A stretch of DNA of 64,000 nucleotides, taken from positions 15,084 through 79,083 of the forward strand of contig JBJXEA010000022.1 of assembly GCA_046155285.1 (NCBI GenBank), in the 5' to 3' direction. A program made the position numbers and the translations under genes. Shown in pieces: positions 1 through 8,524 of the stretch. The notes beneath the pieces were generated by a model. That model did not search any database, was not told where the DNA came from, and saw only the letters and a list, made by a program, of their open reading frames with translations. The DNA is from CAILHX01 sp046155285. Lineage in GTDB: Bacteria > Pseudomonadota > Gammaproteobacteria > Burkholderiales > Methylophilaceae. Each line of letters starts with the position of its first letter. The stretch's first letter is position 1.

Positions 1-1
1 C

Positions 2-811
2 ACCGCATTGCTATTAGCCGCAGGCTTGCTGGGCGCATTGTTTCTGGCTAACGATCTAGTTTGGGCGCTTCTTATGTGGGTAGTCGTCGCCATAGGCGCT
101 TGGGAGTGGGGTGCACTGGCAGGGCTGAATATAGCGGGGAGGAGGGCTTTCGCCGCATTGCTGAGTGTAATCATCATTGCCTGCTTGCCCGGCATCTGGC
201 CGCCGTCTATTCTAGCGAATCAATATGCTTTGTTGTTTTTCGTAATTCTTGCGACCACAATTTTTTGGTTGCTATTGGCGCCGATTGCCTTGTTGACCTC
301 GCATCAAGCGCAGCGTGGTGTCACGTTGTGTATTGGCGCTGTGCTGTTATTGGCTTTTTGGATGGCGATGGTGTCGCTCCGCAGCATCAGCCCCACGCTG
401 GTATTGGTGCTGATGGCTGCGGTGTGGATTGCGGATAGCGCCGCCTATTTTGCCGGTAGCGCGTATGGCCGCCACAAGCTCGCTCCCACCATCAGTCCCG
501 GCAAGACTTGGGAAGGCGTATTGGGGGCTTGGCTTGCAGTTACCTTGTATGGTCTGATTTTGTGTTGGGTCAAAGACTTAAGCTTGTGGTGGCTAGTCGC
601 TTTATGGGCTGTTACCGTGCTGAGTATCATGGGCGATTTGTTTGAATCGCTGCTCAAGCGTCAAGCCGGACTGAAAGACAGCGGGAGCATCCTGCCCGGT
701 CATGGCGGCATTCTTGACCGTATTGACGGCCTGTTACCGACTTTGCCTGTGGCCGCATTTGCTTTTCACCTCCCTCTTTATTTGAACTTGATTGCTTACC
801 ACTATGGCTAA
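2..811 (+). CDS. cdsA: Phosphatidate cytidylyltransferase, 5'-truncated by window edge
   Basis: CDP-diacylglycerol synthase: makes CDP-diacylglycerol from phosphatidic acid and CTP at the inner membrane, the branch point for all phospholipids. The reading frame is open through the left edge; the first in-window start-like codon (TTG at 8) lies inside the first membrane helix (residues TALLLAAGLLGALFL), so the true start is upstream. Several hydrophobic segments follow. The family signature lies near the C terminus (S-LLKR, then KDSGSILPGHGGILDRID, about nt 648-729) with the acidic and Gly-His residues expected for metal and CTP binding. The stop overlaps the start of dxr by 8 nt, and it is the first visible gene of the lipid/outer-membrane operon. 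Confidence 0.96.
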   Translation, partial: TALLLAAGLLGALFLANDLVWALLMWVVVAIGAWEWGALAGLNIAGRRAFAALLSVIIIACLPGIWPPSILANQYALLFFVILATTIFWLLLAPIALLTSHQAQRGVTLCIGAVLLLAFWMAMVSLRSISPTLVLVLMAAVWIADSAAYFAGSAYGRHKLAPTISPGKTWEGVLGAWLAVTLYGLILCWVKDLSLWWLVALWAVTVLSIMGDLFESLLKRQAGLKDSGSILPGHGGILDRIDGLLPTLPVAAFAFHLPLYLNLIAYHYG

Positions 812-2000
812 CACACCACAAAACATTACCGTTCTGGGCTCCACCGGCAGCATAGGCGTGAACACGCTGGACGTGATTGCGCGGCATCCGCAGCGTTTCC
901 GTGCCTATGCATTGTCTGCCAACACCAAGTGGGAGGCTTTGCTGGCGCAGTGCCGCGTGCATCAACCAAAATACGCCGTGATGTTGTATGAAGAACCTGC
1001 TGCGAAATTAGCCACTGCGCTGCGTGCTGAGGGTTCGGAAACGCAGGTGTTGTGCGGTGTTGAAGCTCTGGAACAAGTAGCATCAGCCTCGGAAGTGGAT
1101 GCGGTGATGGCGGCCATCGTCGGTGCGGCTGGCATGCGCTCGGCCTTGGCAGCGGCGCAGTCAGGCAAGCGCGTATTACTGGCAAATAAAGAAACTCTGG
1201 TGATGGCCGGGCACTTGTTTATGGAAGCCGTCGCCAAACATGGCGCGACCCTGTTGCCCATAGACAGCGAACATAACGCGATTTTTCAATGTATGCCAAG
1301 CGCATTCAAGAATGGCCTGAGCTCAGTAGGCGTGACCAAAATCCTGCTGACCGCTTCCGGCGGTCCTTTCCGGCGCTTGAGCATGGAAGAGCTGGCGCAC
1401 GTTACACCTGAACAAGCGTTGAAACATCCCAACTGGGCAATGGGGCCGAAGATCACCATAGACTCGGCCACTCTGATGAATAAAGGGCTGGAGGTCATCG
1501 AGGCGCATTGGTTGTTTGGCGCGACGGCGGAGCAGATTGAGGTCGTCGTCCATCCGCAAAGCATGATTCATTCGCTGGTGCAGTATAACGATGGCTCGGT
1601 GTTGGCCGAGCTGGGCAACCCTGACATGCGGACCCCGATCGCACATGCTTTGGCTTGGCCGGAGCGCATAGAAAGCGGGGTCGCGCCGCTGGATTTGTTT
1701 GCCGTAGCGCGTCTGGATTTTGAAAAGCCTGACATGGTGCGCTTCCCCTGTTTGCGGCTGGCGTTTGAGGCTTTGGCTAGAGGCGGCACAGCGCCAGCCT
1801 TGCTCAATGCGGCAAACGAGGTGGCCGTGGCTGCTTTTCTGGCACATAAGATTGCTTTTATGGACATACCACGCTTGCTGGAGGCGGTGTTGGAGAATCT
1901 GGATATACGCGAAGTGATTAAGCTGGAAGACGTGATTGAAGCCGATGAGAGTGCGCGTGCTGCGGTGAATGCCATGCTGGTAGAGAAGGCTACATGCTGA
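804..2000 (+). CDS. dxr: 1-deoxy-D-xylulose 5-phosphate reductoisomerase
   Basis: Second step of the MEP isoprenoid pathway: NADPH-dependent rearrangement and reduction of DXP to 2-C-methyl-D-erythritol 4-phosphate, in the cytoplasm. The 398-residue product has the family's usual length. Visible motifs: nucleotide-binding GSTGSIG at residues 12-18, ANKETLVMAG, the metal/substrate motif DSEHNAIFQ, and the C-terminal LLNAANEVAV segment. I chose ATG at 804, inside the cdsA stop region, over the in-frame TTG at 792, because residues from MANTPQNITVLGSTGS match the usual N-terminal distance to the Rossmann motif. The 3' end overlaps rseP by 7 nt, which suggests coupled translation. Confidence 0.97.
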   Translation: MANTPQNITVLGSTGSIGVNTLDVIARHPQRFRAYALSANTKWEALLAQCRVHQPKYAVMLYEEPAAKLATALRAEGSETQVLCGVEALEQVASASEVDAVMAAIVGAAGMRSALAAAQSGKRVLLANKETLVMAGHLFMEAVAKHGATLLPIDSEHNAIFQCMPSAFKNGLSSVGVTKILLTASGGPFRRLSMEELAHVTPEQALKHPNWAMGPKITIDSATLMNKGLEVIEAHWLFGATAEQIEVVVHPQSMIHSLVQYNDGSVLAELGNPDMRTPIAHALAWPERIESGVAPLDLFAVARLDFEKPDMVRFPCLRLAFEALARGGTAPALLNAANEVAVAAFLAHKIAFMDIPRLLEAVLENLDIREVIKLEDVIEADESARAAVNAMLVEKATC

Positions 2001-3349
2001 CCTTGTTAGCTTTTGTGGTGACTTTGGCGGTACTCATCGTAGTTCACGAATACGGCCATTACATCGTGGCACGCTGGTGCGGAGTCAAGGTGCTGCGCTT
2101 CTCGGTGGGTTTTGGACGTGCTTTGTACACCCGCAACATGAATCATGACGGCACCGAATTCGTCATTGCTGCTTTTCCACTTGGCGGCTATGTCAAAATG
2201 CTGGATGAGCGCGAAGAACCTGTTGCTGAAGCTGATTTGGCGCGTGCCTACAATCGTCAAAACGTGTGGAAACGCAGTGCGATTGTCATCGCGGGGCCGT
2301 TGGCGAATTTATTGCTGGCTGTTGCGCTGTATTGGGCGCTGTTCATCAGCGGCGTGACCCAAATGAAGCCCATCATGGGTGAAGTGCCACCTAACAGCAT
2401 CGCTGCGCAAGCCAGTATGAAAGCCGGAGAGTTGATCACCAAAATCAACGGTACAAGAATCATCAGTTGGGAAGATGCACGTTGGGCGTTATTGCAGCAC
2501 GCACTCAAAGGCAAAACGGTGGAAGTAGAGGCGGTGATTGGCGACGAAGCGTATTTGCATCGTGTGGATATGAGTCATCTGCAAAGCGCTGATTTTGATA
2601 CTGACGTGCTAGAAAAGATGGGCTTTATTCCTGCCAGACCTTTCATGAAGGCGCTCGTAGGCGAGGTGTTGCCTGACGGCGCAGCGCAACGTGATGGCTT
2701 GATGGTGAATGATTTGATACGTAGCGTGAATGGCGTGCCAGTGCCGGGGTGGGAGGCTTTTGTGCAGCATGTGCGTGAGAGTGCAAACAAGACTTTGAGT
2801 TTGGAAATTGAGCGTACAGGAAAAATGGTAAGGTTGGAGCTTACGCCAAGCGCAGAAGTGCATGGCGGAGTGAAGCTTGGGCACATAGGCGCCGCCTATC
2901 GTATGCAAGAGAGCGAACTTAAGCAATTTCTTACCGAGGTGCGCTATTCGCCGCTTAGCGCCTTTATTCATGCAGTTTCCAAGACTTGGGACACCTCAGT
3001 CATCAGCCTGAAAATGCTAGGCAATATGTTGCTTGGAACGGTGTCATGGAAAGGGGTGAGCGGTCCTATCACCATCGCCAGTGTCGCGGGTCAAAGTGCG
3101 CAATTGGGTTGGAAAAGTTTCATCGGATTCTTGGCCTTGGTGAGCGTAAGTCTAGGAGTGTTGAATTTGCTGCCTGTGCCGATGTTGGATGGCGGACATT
3201 TGATGTATCATATGGTGGAGATTTTAAGAGGCGCTCCAGTTTCTGATGCCGCGATGGAAATCGGGCAGAGGGTAGGTTTAGCTTTGCTAGGCCTGCTCAT
3301 GATGGTTGCGCTATATAACGATTTAAGCCATTTAATACAATCACTATGA
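1994..3349 (+). CDS. rseP: RIP metalloprotease RseP (site-2 protease)
   Basis: Inner-membrane zinc protease that cuts anti-sigma factor RseA within the membrane during the sigma-E envelope stress response and clears signal-peptide remnants. The 451-residue protein has the zinc motif HEYGH at residues 18-22 in the first helix, two periplasmic PDZ domains (roughly residues 115-200 and 205-290), and the second active-site segment LLPVPMLDGGHLMYH near residue 400 that supplies the third metal ligand. It starts 7 nt before the dxr stop and ends with an ATGA overlap into bamA. Placement beside bamA and skp is the classic proteobacterial arrangement linking protease-controlled stress sensing to outer-membrane assembly. 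Confidence 0.97.
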   Translation: MLTLLAFVVTLAVLIVVHEYGHYIVARWCGVKVLRFSVGFGRALYTRNMNHDGTEFVIAAFPLGGYVKMLDEREEPVAEADLARAYNRQNVWKRSAIVIAGPLANLLLAVALYWALFISGVTQMKPIMGEVPPNSIAAQASMKAGELITKINGTRIISWEDARWALLQHALKGKTVEVEAVIGDEAYLHRVDMSHLQSADFDTDVLEKMGFIPARPFMKALVGEVLPDGAAQRDGLMVNDLIRSVNGVPVPGWEAFVQHVRESANKTLSLEIERTGKMVRLELTPSAEVHGGVKLGHIGAAYRMQESELKQFLTEVRYSPLSAFIHAVSKTWDTSVISLKMLGNMLLGTVSWKGVSGPITIASVAGQSAQLGWKSFIGFLALVSVSLGVLNLLPVPMLDGGHLMYHMVEILRGAPVSDAAMEIGQRVGLALLGLLMMVALYNDLSHLIQSL

Positions 3350-5670
3350 AGCTACGTTATTTTGCCTCGTTTTTATTCGCCTTGTACGCAAGCACTGTGG
3401 TCGCTGTGGAGCCTTTCGTAGTGCGTGATATTCGCGTTGAGGGTTTGCAGCGCACGGAGGCTGGCACCGTATTCAACTACCTGCCGGTCAAGGTCGGTGA
3501 AACCATGGACGAGGCGAAAGCGGCGCAAGCTATTAAAGGCTTGTTTTCTACTGGTTTCTTCAAAGATGTTCGCCTAGAGCAAGAGAATGGTGTGCTGGTG
3601 GTTGTTCTGCAAGAGCGTCCCGCCATTGCACAAATTGATTTTTCTGGTAACAAATCATTCCCTAGCGACAAGATGAAAGTGGGCTTGGCGCAGTCAGGCT
3701 TGTCGGAAGGCCTGATTTTTGACCGCGCCATCATGGAGAAAGCCGAGCAGGAAATCAAGCGTCAGTATCTGGCACAAGGTAAATATGGCGCTACGGTCAA
3801 AGCCGTGGTGAATCCTATGGAGCGCAATCGCGTCTCGGTGCGTTTTGACATTGAGGAGGGCGGAGTAGCCAAGATTCAAGCCATCAACATCGTCGGTAAT
3901 CAAATTTTTGATGAGGATGAATTAAAAGAAAATTTCTCCCTCACCACCTCCAATTTTATGACTTGGTGGACAAAAGACGATCAGTACTCAAAACAAAAAC
4001 TGTCAGCGGATTTGGAAGCCTTGCGTTCTTTCTATATGAACCAAGGTTATATGGATTTCAACATTGACTCTACACAAGTGTCTATCACGCCGGACAAGAA
4101 AGAGATTTACATCACAGTGAGCATCACTGAGGGCGAAAAATATACGGTGTCCGACATCAAGCTGGCAGGTGAAATGCTAGTGCCAGAAGAAGAGCTAAAA
4201 CCCTTGATTGTAGTGGCTCCTGGTGAGTTTTTTAATCGCCAAAATGTGACGGACTCATCTAAAGCCATCGGCGATCGTTTGGGTAATGACGGCTATGCGT
4301 TTGCCAACGTCAATGCCGTGCCGGAAGTAGATAAAGACGCACATACTGTTGCATTTACCTTCTTTGTGGATCCAGGTCGCCGTGTCTATGTGCGCCGTAT
4401 CAATCTAGCTGGCAACACCCGTACCCGTGATGAAGTGTTGCGCCGTGAAATGCGCCAAGTAGAGTCCTCTTGGTATTCGGCAGAAAAAATACAGCGTTCC
4501 AAGCAACGCTTAGATCGCTTGAACTTCTTCTCTGACGTGAACGTAGAAACCCCCGCTGTACCAGGCGTGGCTGATCAGGTTGATGTCAACGTCAGCGTGA
4601 CAGAAAAGTCCACCGGTAGTATTCAGTTTGGCGCTGGTCTATCCAGTTCTGAAGGTGTTGTATTAGGTGTTACTTTGGATCAGGCTAACTTCTTGGGGAC
4701 AGGTAATCGCGTCACCACCTCTGTTAATACAGGTAAGGTGAATACCACCTACTCACTGTCGTTCACCGACCCGTACTACACACCGGATGGCATCAGTCGC
4801 GGCTTTGATGTCTATCGTAAAGACGTGGATTCTAGCTCGCTGGATGTGGCTACCTACAAGTCCTCATCGTATGGTGCGGGAGTGCGTTACGGCTTACCGT
4901 TGAACGAGAGGGATAGCGTCAATGGTGGCTTGACTATAGATTACACACAGCTGAGAAACCTCACTAACTCTAGCTATAAGCAGTATTGCGGCGGCACATC
5001 GTGTGACAATCTTACCTTGCGGCTAGACTTGGGCTGGGCGCACGATACCTTGGATAGCCGTATTTACACCACCACCGGTGTATTGCAAAAATTAAACGCG
5101 GAATTTGGCCTGCCTGGTTTGGATCAGGAGTATTACAAATTATCCTATCAGCACAGCTGGTACAAATCACTTAGCAAATCATTCACTCTGATGTTAAATG
5201 GTGAGGCGGGTATTGCAGGCTCTTATGGTGATGCTGACTATCCATTTTTCAAGAATTTTTATGCGGGTGGCGTGAGTTCGGTTCGTGGTTTTGATACCAG
5301 CTCAATTGGCCCCAGAGAGACGCAGACAGACGCAAACAACCTAACTACTGACTTCTCTGTGGGCGGTACGCGTCGTGTTGTGGGTAACGTCGAGTTGTTA
5401 TTTCCAGTTCCTTACTTGAAAGATAATAAGCAATTTAGATTGTCGGCATTTATTGATGGCGGCACAGTGTGGGGTGGTGGAGCGGCCAATGCAACACGTC
5501 CTGCTGGCTCGTGTGTTGGTGCTAGTGACTGTTTCCGCTTCTCAACCGGTGCGGGGATCAGCTGGCAATCGCCATTTGGCCCAATTAAACTGGTGTATGC
5601 CATACCGCTCAACGAGGAAGCCACAGACAAAACCCAATCCATCCAGTTCCAATTTGGGACAGGGTTCTAA
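3346..5670 (+). CDS. bamA: Outer membrane protein assembly factor BamA
   Basis: Central Omp85 subunit of the BAM complex that folds and inserts beta-barrel proteins into the outer membrane. The 774-residue product begins with a signal peptide (MKLRYFASFLFALYASTVVA, cleavage near residue 20-21), followed by five POTRA repeats over about residues 24-420 and a C-terminal 16-strand barrel. The VRGF motif of the lid loop L6 is present (SSVRGFDTSS), and the protein ends in the outer-membrane C-terminal phenylalanine (QFGTGF). A small Cys pair (YCGGTSCDN) sits in a predicted extracellular loop. Its ATGA overlap with rseP indicates coupled translation. Confidence 0.97.
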   Translation: MKLRYFASFLFALYASTVVAVEPFVVRDIRVEGLQRTEAGTVFNYLPVKVGETMDEAKAAQAIKGLFSTGFFKDVRLEQENGVLVVVLQERPAIAQIDFSGNKSFPSDKMKVGLAQSGLSEGLIFDRAIMEKAEQEIKRQYLAQGKYGATVKAVVNPMERNRVSVRFDIEEGGVAKIQAINIVGNQIFDEDELKENFSLTTSNFMTWWTKDDQYSKQKLSADLEALRSFYMNQGYMDFNIDSTQVSITPDKKEIYITVSITEGEKYTVSDIKLAGEMLVPEEELKPLIVVAPGEFFNRQNVTDSSKAIGDRLGNDGYAFANVNAVPEVDKDAHTVAFTFFVDPGRRVYVRRINLAGNTRTRDEVLRREMRQVESSWYSAEKIQRSKQRLDRLNFFSDVNVETPAVPGVADQVDVNVSVTEKSTGSIQFGAGLSSSEGVVLGVTLDQANFLGTGNRVTTSVNTGKVNTTYSLSFTDPYYTPDGISRGFDVYRKDVDSSSLDVATYKSSSYGAGVRYGLPLNERDSVNGGLTIDYTQLRNLTNSSYKQYCGGTSCDNLTLRLDLGWAHDTLDSRIYTTTGVLQKLNAEFGLPGLDQEYYKLSYQHSWYKSLSKSFTLMLNGEAGIAGSYGDADYPFFKNFYAGGVSSVRGFDTSSIGPRETQTDANNLTTDFSVGGTRRVVGNVELLFPVPYLKDNKQFRLSAFIDGGTVWGGGAANATRPAGSCVGASDCFRFSTGAGISWQSPFGPIKLVYAIPLNEEATDKTQSIQFQFGTGF

Positions 5671-5696
5671 TTTTAGTTAAGCAAGGAGAGTGTATT

Positions 5697-6206
5697 TTGA
5701 ATAAGTTGTTACGTTTGCTGCTGATAGGTAGTTTGAGTGTTGTTGCTGGCGCAGCCGTTGCTGCGCCAAATGATGTCAAAATTGGTTATGTGAATGTTGA
5801 GCAGATACTCAAAGATGCTCCGCAAACCGCAGAAAGTGGAAAAAAGCTGGAAAAAGAATTCAGTGCTCGTCAGCAGGAATTAGAAAAGACGGCCAAGATG
5901 ATTAAGGATCATGAAATTTCTTTGGATAAAGACAGCTTGACCATGTCTGAGACGGATCGCCGCAACAAAGAGCGCGATGTGTCGAATATGAAAATTGAAT
6001 TACAACGCAAATCACGTGAGTTGCGCGAAGATGCTAATCTGCGTAAGAACGAAGAACTAGGCGCGATTCAAGAGCGTATTAACAAAGCAGTAACCGCAGT
6101 GGCCGAGGCAGAAGGCTACGATTTGGTGATTTATGGCGGTGTCGCTTATGCCAGTAAAAAGGCTGACATTACCGATAAGGTATTGAAATCTTTGGGTAAG
6201 AAATAA
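5697..6206 (+). CDS. skp: Periplasmic chaperone Skp/OmpH
   Basis: Periplasmic holdase that carries unfolded outer-membrane proteins to BamA. The 169-residue protein has a signal peptide ending near AVAA (residue 23), a short beta core (VKIGYVNVEQIL), a long charged helical coiled-coil arm (about residues 40-130), then the C-terminal strand region GYDLVIYGGVAYAS. The start is TTG at 5697, supported by a clear Shine-Dalgarno AAGGAGAG at 5683-5690, six bases upstream; no better ATG precedes the signal peptide. It sits 26 bp after bamA and 14 bp before lpxD. Confidence 0.93.
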   Translation: MNKLLRLLLIGSLSVVAGAAVAAPNDVKIGYVNVEQILKDAPQTAESGKKLEKEFSARQQELEKTAKMIKDHEISLDKDSLTMSETDRRNKERDVSNMKIELQRKSRELREDANLRKNEELGAIQERINKAVTAVAEAEGYDLVIYGGVAYASKKADITDKVLKSLGKK

Positions 6207-6220
6207 ATTTAGCTGATGTT

Positions 6221-7294
6221 ATGACCTCAAGCCTCACGCTCACTGAGATTGCCCAGAAATTAGGCGGTGAAGTGCGTGATGATAATGGTGCTAGATTCAA
6301 GCAAGTGGCTTCAATGCAGCGAGCTAAAGCCACTGACATTACCTTTATCAACGATAAGAAGTATCTGCCTCACCTCAATAGCACCCATGCGGGTGCTATT
6401 TTGTTGGCTGCGGCACACGCTGATTCCACCTCGCTGCCACGCATTGTGGTGGATAATCCTTACGCTTACTACGCCAGAGTTGCCGCGTTGCTCAATACAG
6501 AACGTGTATCCGCGGGAATCGCAAACAATGCTTCTGTGGCGACAGATGCCAAGGTTTCTGCAAGTGCTAGCGTGGGCGAATACGCCGTGATTGAGGCTGG
6601 TGCAGTGGTTGGCGATGGCGCCATGATTGGCAGCGCCTGTTACGTTGGCCGTGATGCTGTGATTGGCGCTGGTAGCCGTCTTTACCCTCACGTGTCGGTC
6701 TATCACAACTGCCAGATAGGGCGCGACTGCATCGTGCATTCTGGCGCAGTGATAGGTGCTGACGGTTTTGGTTTTGCTGAGGAAGTGGGGCAGTGGGTTA
6801 AAATCCCGCAAATCGGACGTGTGGTGATAGGTGATAGAGTGGAAATAGGCGCTAACACCACCATAGACCGCGGAGCGCTTGATGACACGGTAATTGAAAA
6901 TGGTGTGAAGCTGGATAACCTGATACAAGTCGCCCACAACTGCCACATAGGCGAGCATACTGCCATCGCAGGTTGTGTGGGCATTGCTGGCAGTGCGCGT
7001 ATCGGCAAGCATTGTAAAATTGGAGGTGCCGCGATGATTTTAGGACATCTTGAAATTGCTGATGGAGTCACTATTTCAGCAGGCAGCATGGTGACCAGGT
7101 CTGTGCCGCAAGCTGGAGTTTATACTGCGCTGATGCCGCTGCAAGCGCATGAGGACGGCATTAAGACTGCGGTGCATATACGCCAGTTAAACGCGCTGGT
7201 TGAGCGCGTGGCAAGCCTAGAAAAAGAATTGAAGCATCTAAAAGAACTGAAGCACCTAAAAGAACTGAAGCACCCAAAGGAACAACCATCATGA
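6221..7294 (+). CDS. lpxD: UDP-3-O-acylglucosamine N-acyltransferase LpxD
   Basis: Third step of lipid A synthesis: transfers a 3-hydroxyacyl chain from acyl carrier protein to the 2-amino group of UDP-3-O-acyl-glucosamine. It has an N-terminal uridine-binding domain (to about residue 100) and then a left-handed beta-helix made of hexapeptide repeats (about 105-310). The catalytic His is in VAHNCHIGEH, followed by AGCVGIAGSARIG. At 357 residues it is slightly longer than typical because the C-terminal coiled tail contains a threefold ELKHLK repeat. Its last codons overlap fabZ by 4 nt (ATGA). Confidence 0.96.
   Translation: MTSSLTLTEIAQKLGGEVRDDNGARFKQVASMQRAKATDITFINDKKYLPHLNSTHAGAILLAAAHADSTSLPRIVVDNPYAYYARVAALLNTERVSAGIANNASVATDAKVSASASVGEYAVIEAGAVVGDGAMIGSACYVGRDAVIGAGSRLYPHVSVYHNCQIGRDCIVHSGAVIGADGFGFAEEVGQWVKIPQIGRVVIGDRVEIGANTTIDRGALDDTVIENGVKLDNLIQVAHNCHIGEHTAIAGCVGIAGSARIGKHCKIGGAAMILGHLEIADGVTISAGSMVTRSVPQAGVYTALMPLQAHEDGIKTAVHIRQLNALVERVASLEKELKHLKELKHLKELKHPKEQPS
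7226..7279 (+). repeat. Three tandem 18-bp repeats in the lpxD 3' end
   Basis: Three consecutive 18-bp units (7226-7243, 7244-7261, 7262-7279) of the form GAACTGAAGCACCTAAAA with a few third-position changes. They encode ELKHLK, ELKHLK and ELKHPK in the charged helical tail of LpxD. Because the unit is a multiple of three, copy-number change would lengthen or shorten the tail without a frameshift. Confidence 0.9.
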
Positions 7295-7737
7295 GCAGCA
7301 TGGACATCCACGAGATTCTTGAGTATTTGCCACACCGCTACCCATTTTTGTTGATAGACAGAGTGATTTCCTTGGAGGAAAACAAAGAAATTGTGGCGGT
7401 AAAAAATGTCACCATCAACGAGCCATTTTTCCCCGGGCATTTCAGCTATTTTCCGGTGATGCCCGGCGTGCTGATCGTGGAAGCCATGGCGCAAGCGGCG
7501 GCTGTACTATCCTTCAAAACCATGGGCAGCAAGCCTTCAGACGATTCCGTCTATTATTTTGCTGGCATTGATAACGTGCGCTTCAAGAAGCCGGTTTCTC
7601 CTGGCGACCAGTTGATTCTGAAGGTGAAAATTGACCGCATCATGCGCGGCATCTGGAAGTATTCCGGCAAAGCTTATGTGAATGACGCAATCGTGGCAGA
7701 GGCAGATTTGCTGTGTACCTTGAGAATGATTAAGTAG
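7291..7737 (+). CDS. fabZ: 3-hydroxyacyl-ACP dehydratase FabZ
   Basis: Dehydrates 3-hydroxyacyl-ACP to trans-2-enoyl-ACP in fatty acid elongation, drawing from the same hydroxyacyl-ACP pool as LpxA and LpxD. The 148-residue hot-dog fold protein shows MDIHEILEYLPHRYPFLLIDRV at the N terminus, the catalytic His in FFPGHFSYFPVMPGV and the catalytic Glu in VEAMAQAAA. The usual GHFP is GHFS here, a small deviation next to the active-site His. Placement between lpxD and lpxA is the conserved proteobacterial order. Confidence 0.96.
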   Translation: MSSMDIHEILEYLPHRYPFLLIDRVISLEENKEIVAVKNVTINEPFFPGHFSYFPVMPGVLIVEAMAQAAAVLSFKTMGSKPSDDSVYYFAGIDNVRFKKPVSPGDQLILKVKIDRIMRGIWKYSGKAYVNDAIVAEADLLCTLRMIK

Positions 7738-7746
7738 TTTTTTGCA

Positions 7747-8517
7747 GTGATTCATCCCACCGCCATTATTGACCCCAAAGCCCAACTCGCCGCCGATGTC
7801 ACGGTGGGCGCGTATTCCATTATTGGTGAGAACGTGACCATAGGCGAAGGCACGACTATCGGCGCACACGTCATCATCGAAGGCCCTACCAGCATCGGCC
7901 AGCACAACACCATCTACCAATTCGCATCGCTAGGTGCTGCGCCACAAGATAAAAAATACGCGGGCGAACCCACGCGTTTAGAGATTGGCGACCGCAACAC
8001 CATCCGCGAGTTTTGTACGCTGAATCGCGGCACGGTGCAGGATGCGGGTGCTACGCGTATCGGCCATGACAACTGGATTATGGCTTACGTGCATATCGCG
8101 CATGATTGCCAAGTCGGCAACCAGACCATACTCGCTAACAATTCCTCGCTGGCGGGGCATGTGCACCTGCATAATCACGCCATTCTGGGCGGCTTCACCT
8201 TGGTACATCAGTTCTGCAAAATAGGTGCACACGTCATTACCGCCGTGGGTTCTGTGGTATTCAAGGACATTCCGCCCTATGTCACGGCCTCAGGCTACGA
8301 CGCTAACCCGCATGGCATCAACGCTGAAGGCTTGAAGCGGCGCGGATTTTCGTCGGCACGCATCGCCGCCATCAAACGCGCTTATAAGCTGCTTTATCGC
8401 AACAGTTTGACGTTAGAAGAAGCCAAGGCTGCCATTCAGGAGCAGGGCGAGGCTAGCGCAGATATTGAGTTGCTACTGAACTTCCTTAACACCGCGACGC
8501 GCGGCATTATTCGCTAA
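7747..8517 (+). CDS. lpxA: UDP-N-acetylglucosamine acyltransferase LpxA
   Basis: First committed step of lipid A synthesis: acylates the 3-OH of UDP-GlcNAc from 3-hydroxyacyl-ACP. The 256-residue product begins MIHPTAIIDPKAQL, with a hexapeptide beta-helix through about residue 185 and a helical C-terminal domain. The catalytic His is in YVHIAHDCQVGNQ, and the acyl-pocket region LGGFTLVHQFCKIG is intact. The start is GTG at 7747, nine bases after fabZ; it gives exactly the family's N-terminal HPTAI motif, and no in-frame ATG fits better. Confidence 0.96.
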   Translation: MIHPTAIIDPKAQLAADVTVGAYSIIGENVTIGEGTTIGAHVIIEGPTSIGQHNTIYQFASLGAAPQDKKYAGEPTRLEIGDRNTIREFCTLNRGTVQDAGATRIGHDNWIMAYVHIAHDCQVGNQTILANNSSLAGHVHLHNHAILGGFTLVHQFCKIGAHVITAVGSVVFKDIPPYVTASGYDANPHGINAEGLKRRGFSSARIAAIKRAYKLLYRNSLTLEEAKAAIQEQGEASADIELLLNFLNTATRGIIR

Positions 8518-8524
8518 GGTCGCC

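Noticed and set aside
8..10. TTG at position 8 as the cdsA start
   Set aside because: The reading frame and hydrophobic helix continue to the left edge, so the gene is truncated by the window.
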